Assembly: GCF_041928815.1 (NCBI RefSeq)
Contig: NZ_JBHFEI010000006.1
Span: 124,001-188,000 of the forward strand
Origin: JBHFEI01 sp041928815
GTDB taxonomy: Bacteria > Pseudomonadota > Alphaproteobacteria > Rhizobiales > Rhizobiaceae
Reading direction: 5' to 3'
Length of the DNA: 64,000 bases
Positions 63,057-64,000 of this stretch are shown in pieces. Every line of letters starts with the position of its first letter. Positions within the stretch are counted from its first letter, which is position 1. Both the position numbers and the translations under genes were made by a program. Below the pieces are notes generated by a model. It was not told the origin of the DNA. It did not search any database and saw only the letters and a program-made list of their open reading frames with translations.

Positions 63057-63839
63057 ATGTTCTTGCTGGACTTCGCGGTCGACACGGGCCGCTCCCTCGC
63101 CTTCCTCAGCCGCCTCCGCGTTCCGGCCCGGGCCTTCGAAGGGTTCGACGGGCGCTACGTCCGCACGGCGCGGGCCTTTCCGGTCGCGGGCCTCGCCATC
63201 GCCCTGCCCCCGGCCCTGCTGGCCATAATCCTTGTCGCCATGGGGGCCGCGCCCCTCTTCGCCGCGACCGCGGCGGTCGCCCTTTCGGTCATCGTCACCG
63301 GCGCCCTTCACGAGGACGGGCTCGCCGACACCGCCGACGGCATCGGCGGCGGGCGCGACCGCGAGCGCGCGCTGATGATCATGAAGGACAGCCGCATCGG
63401 CACCTACGGCACGCTCTCGCTCGTCCTCGCGCTGGCCCTGCGCATCTCGGCGCTCGCGGGCGCGTTCGCCGCCCTCGGGCCGGTGGCGGCGGGCGCGGGG
63501 CTTCTCGCGGCCGCCGCCCTCAGCCGCGCGGCGATGGTCTGGCACTGGCACCACCTGCCGCCGGCCAGGAGCGACGGCGCGGCCGTCGCGCTCGGCCGGC
63601 CGGATCGCTCCGCCACGGGCGTGGCGCTCGCGACGGGTATGGCGGCGGCGCTCCTTCTCGTCGCCGGGACGGTGTCCGTCGGGACAGGACTTGCGGCACT
63701 GACGCTTGCTGCGACGGCAGCGGTCTTTTTTACCGGTTTCGTCCGCCGCCGGATCGCCGGCCATACGGGCGACACGATTGGGGCGACACAACAGGTGGTC
63801 GAGGTCGCCGTCCTTTCCGCCCTTGCGGTGGCCGCATGA
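63057..63839 (+). CDS. cobS: Adenosylcobinamide-GDP ribazoletransferase
   Basis: Joins alpha-ribazole to adenosylcobinamide-GDP, the final assembly step of cobalamin (CobV in older rhizobial usage). 260 aa with the conserved acidic motif HEDGLADTADGIGGGRDRERALMIMKDSRIGTYG (about 82-115) and several transmembrane helices afterwards. The N-terminus starts FLLDFAVDTGRSLAFLSRLRVP, shared by the family. Divergent from cobT, with about 5.5 kb of unrelated genes between the two. Confidence 0.95.
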   Translation: MFLLDFAVDTGRSLAFLSRLRVPARAFEGFDGRYVRTARAFPVAGLAIALPPALLAIILVAMGAAPLFAATAAVALSVIVTGALHEDGLADTADGIGGGRDRERALMIMKDSRIGTYGTLSLVLALALRISALAGAFAALGPVAAGAGLLAAAALSRAAMVWHWHHLPPARSDGAAVALGRPDRSATGVALATGMAAALLLVAGTVSVGTGLAALTLAATAAVFFTGFVRRRIAGHTGDTIGATQQVVEVAVLSALAVAA

Positions 63840-63882
63840 GTTACCGATATTGCCATGGACACGAAGCCCCCGGAATCGCCTG

Positions 63883-64000
63883 ATGGACTCCCCCTGCATT
63901 CTCGTCTGTTCGATCGATCTCGCCTCCGGCTACTGCTTCGGCTGTGGCCGCACGCGCGACGAGATCGCCGGCTGGATGGGCTACACCGATGCCGAACGCC
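63883..64000 (+). CDS. DUF1289 family protein (start only, cut by window edge)
   Basis: The first 39 codons read MDSPCILVCSIDLASGYCFGCGRTRDEIAGWMGYTDAER, the DUF1289 signature with four cysteines (SPC, VC, C-x2-C) that probably bind a metal. Function unknown. It lies 43 bases after cobS; an ATG at 63855 is out of frame. The 3' end is beyond the window. Confidence 0.85.
   Translation, partial: MDSPCILVCSIDLASGYCFGCGRTRDEIAGWMGYTDAER

Overview
The window is GC-rich chromosomal DNA of an alphaproteobacterium, most likely a member of the Rhizobiaceae close to Sinorhizobium, Shinella or Rhizobium. The evidence is gene content and order: dusB(nifR3)-ntrB-ntrC-ntrY-ntrX-hfq-hflX, a fused ispDF, PDH genes in which both PdhB and PdhC carry a lipoyl domain, scpA-scpB, tatA-tatB-tatC-serS-surE-pcm, and a cysG-DUF2849-cysI-DUF934-fpr run. 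Genus is inference. Nearly all of the window is packed core genome, with many 4-base stop/start overlaps and frequent GTG or TTG starts.

Layout. 1-8.5 kb (- strand): nitrogen two-component systems NtrBC and NtrYX, between dusB and hfq-hflX. 8.66-10.4 kb (+): isoprenoid enzyme IspDF and a CinA C-terminal amidase. 10.4-20.3 kb (-): ftsB, pdhA-pdhB-pdhC, lpdA and lipA, that is, the pyruvate dehydrogenase complex with its E3 and the lipoyl synthase that modifies it. Two unrecognised membrane-protein genes, an SGNH hydrolase and a stress membrane protein with an EcfG-type promoter are interspersed. 20.5-38.5 kb (-): eno, kdsA, pcm, surE, serS, the Tat translocase, an orphan ABC ATPase, scpAB, nagZ, a large SPOR protein, argS and dgt.

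38.7-42.3 kb: an IscA/ErpA-type Fe-S carrier gene, tRNA-Asn, a small membrane protein, tRNA-Cys, then the only clearly accessory pocket (about 39.9-41.5 kb). That pocket is lower in GC and holds a DUF6232 membrane protein, a decayed IS630-type transposase fragment and gene-free DNA. It ends at a divergent pair of small genes that share a symmetric, stress-promoter-like element.

42.4-47.3 kb (-): assimilatory sulfite/nitrite reductase, siroheme synthase and ferredoxin-NADP reductase, which form one functional unit (cofactor, enzyme, electron supply). 47.5-51.4 kb (+): deaminase, mazG, usg, a methyltransferase and a 3-hydroxyisobutyrate dehydrogenase-like gene. 51.5-57.6 kb: an Lrp regulator with a probable operator, a UDG-like protein, a PdhS/DivJ-type histidine kinase, an overlapping eptA-dgkA pair and cobT. 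57.9-64 kb (+, one gene reversed): a DUF1800/DUF1501 pair with a Tat signal, a thioesterase, an extensin-like lipoprotein, a DUF486 membrane protein, cobS and the start of a DUF1289 gene.

I found no CRISPR array, intact mobile element, prophage, rRNA or convincing riboswitch, and no clearly new multi-gene system. The best leads are the unexplained membrane ORFs inside the pdh cluster, the EcfG-type promoter elements, the structured serS and cobT leaders, the tRNA-Cys pocket, and the unexplained 311 bases before cobS. All regulatory sites were located by eye.
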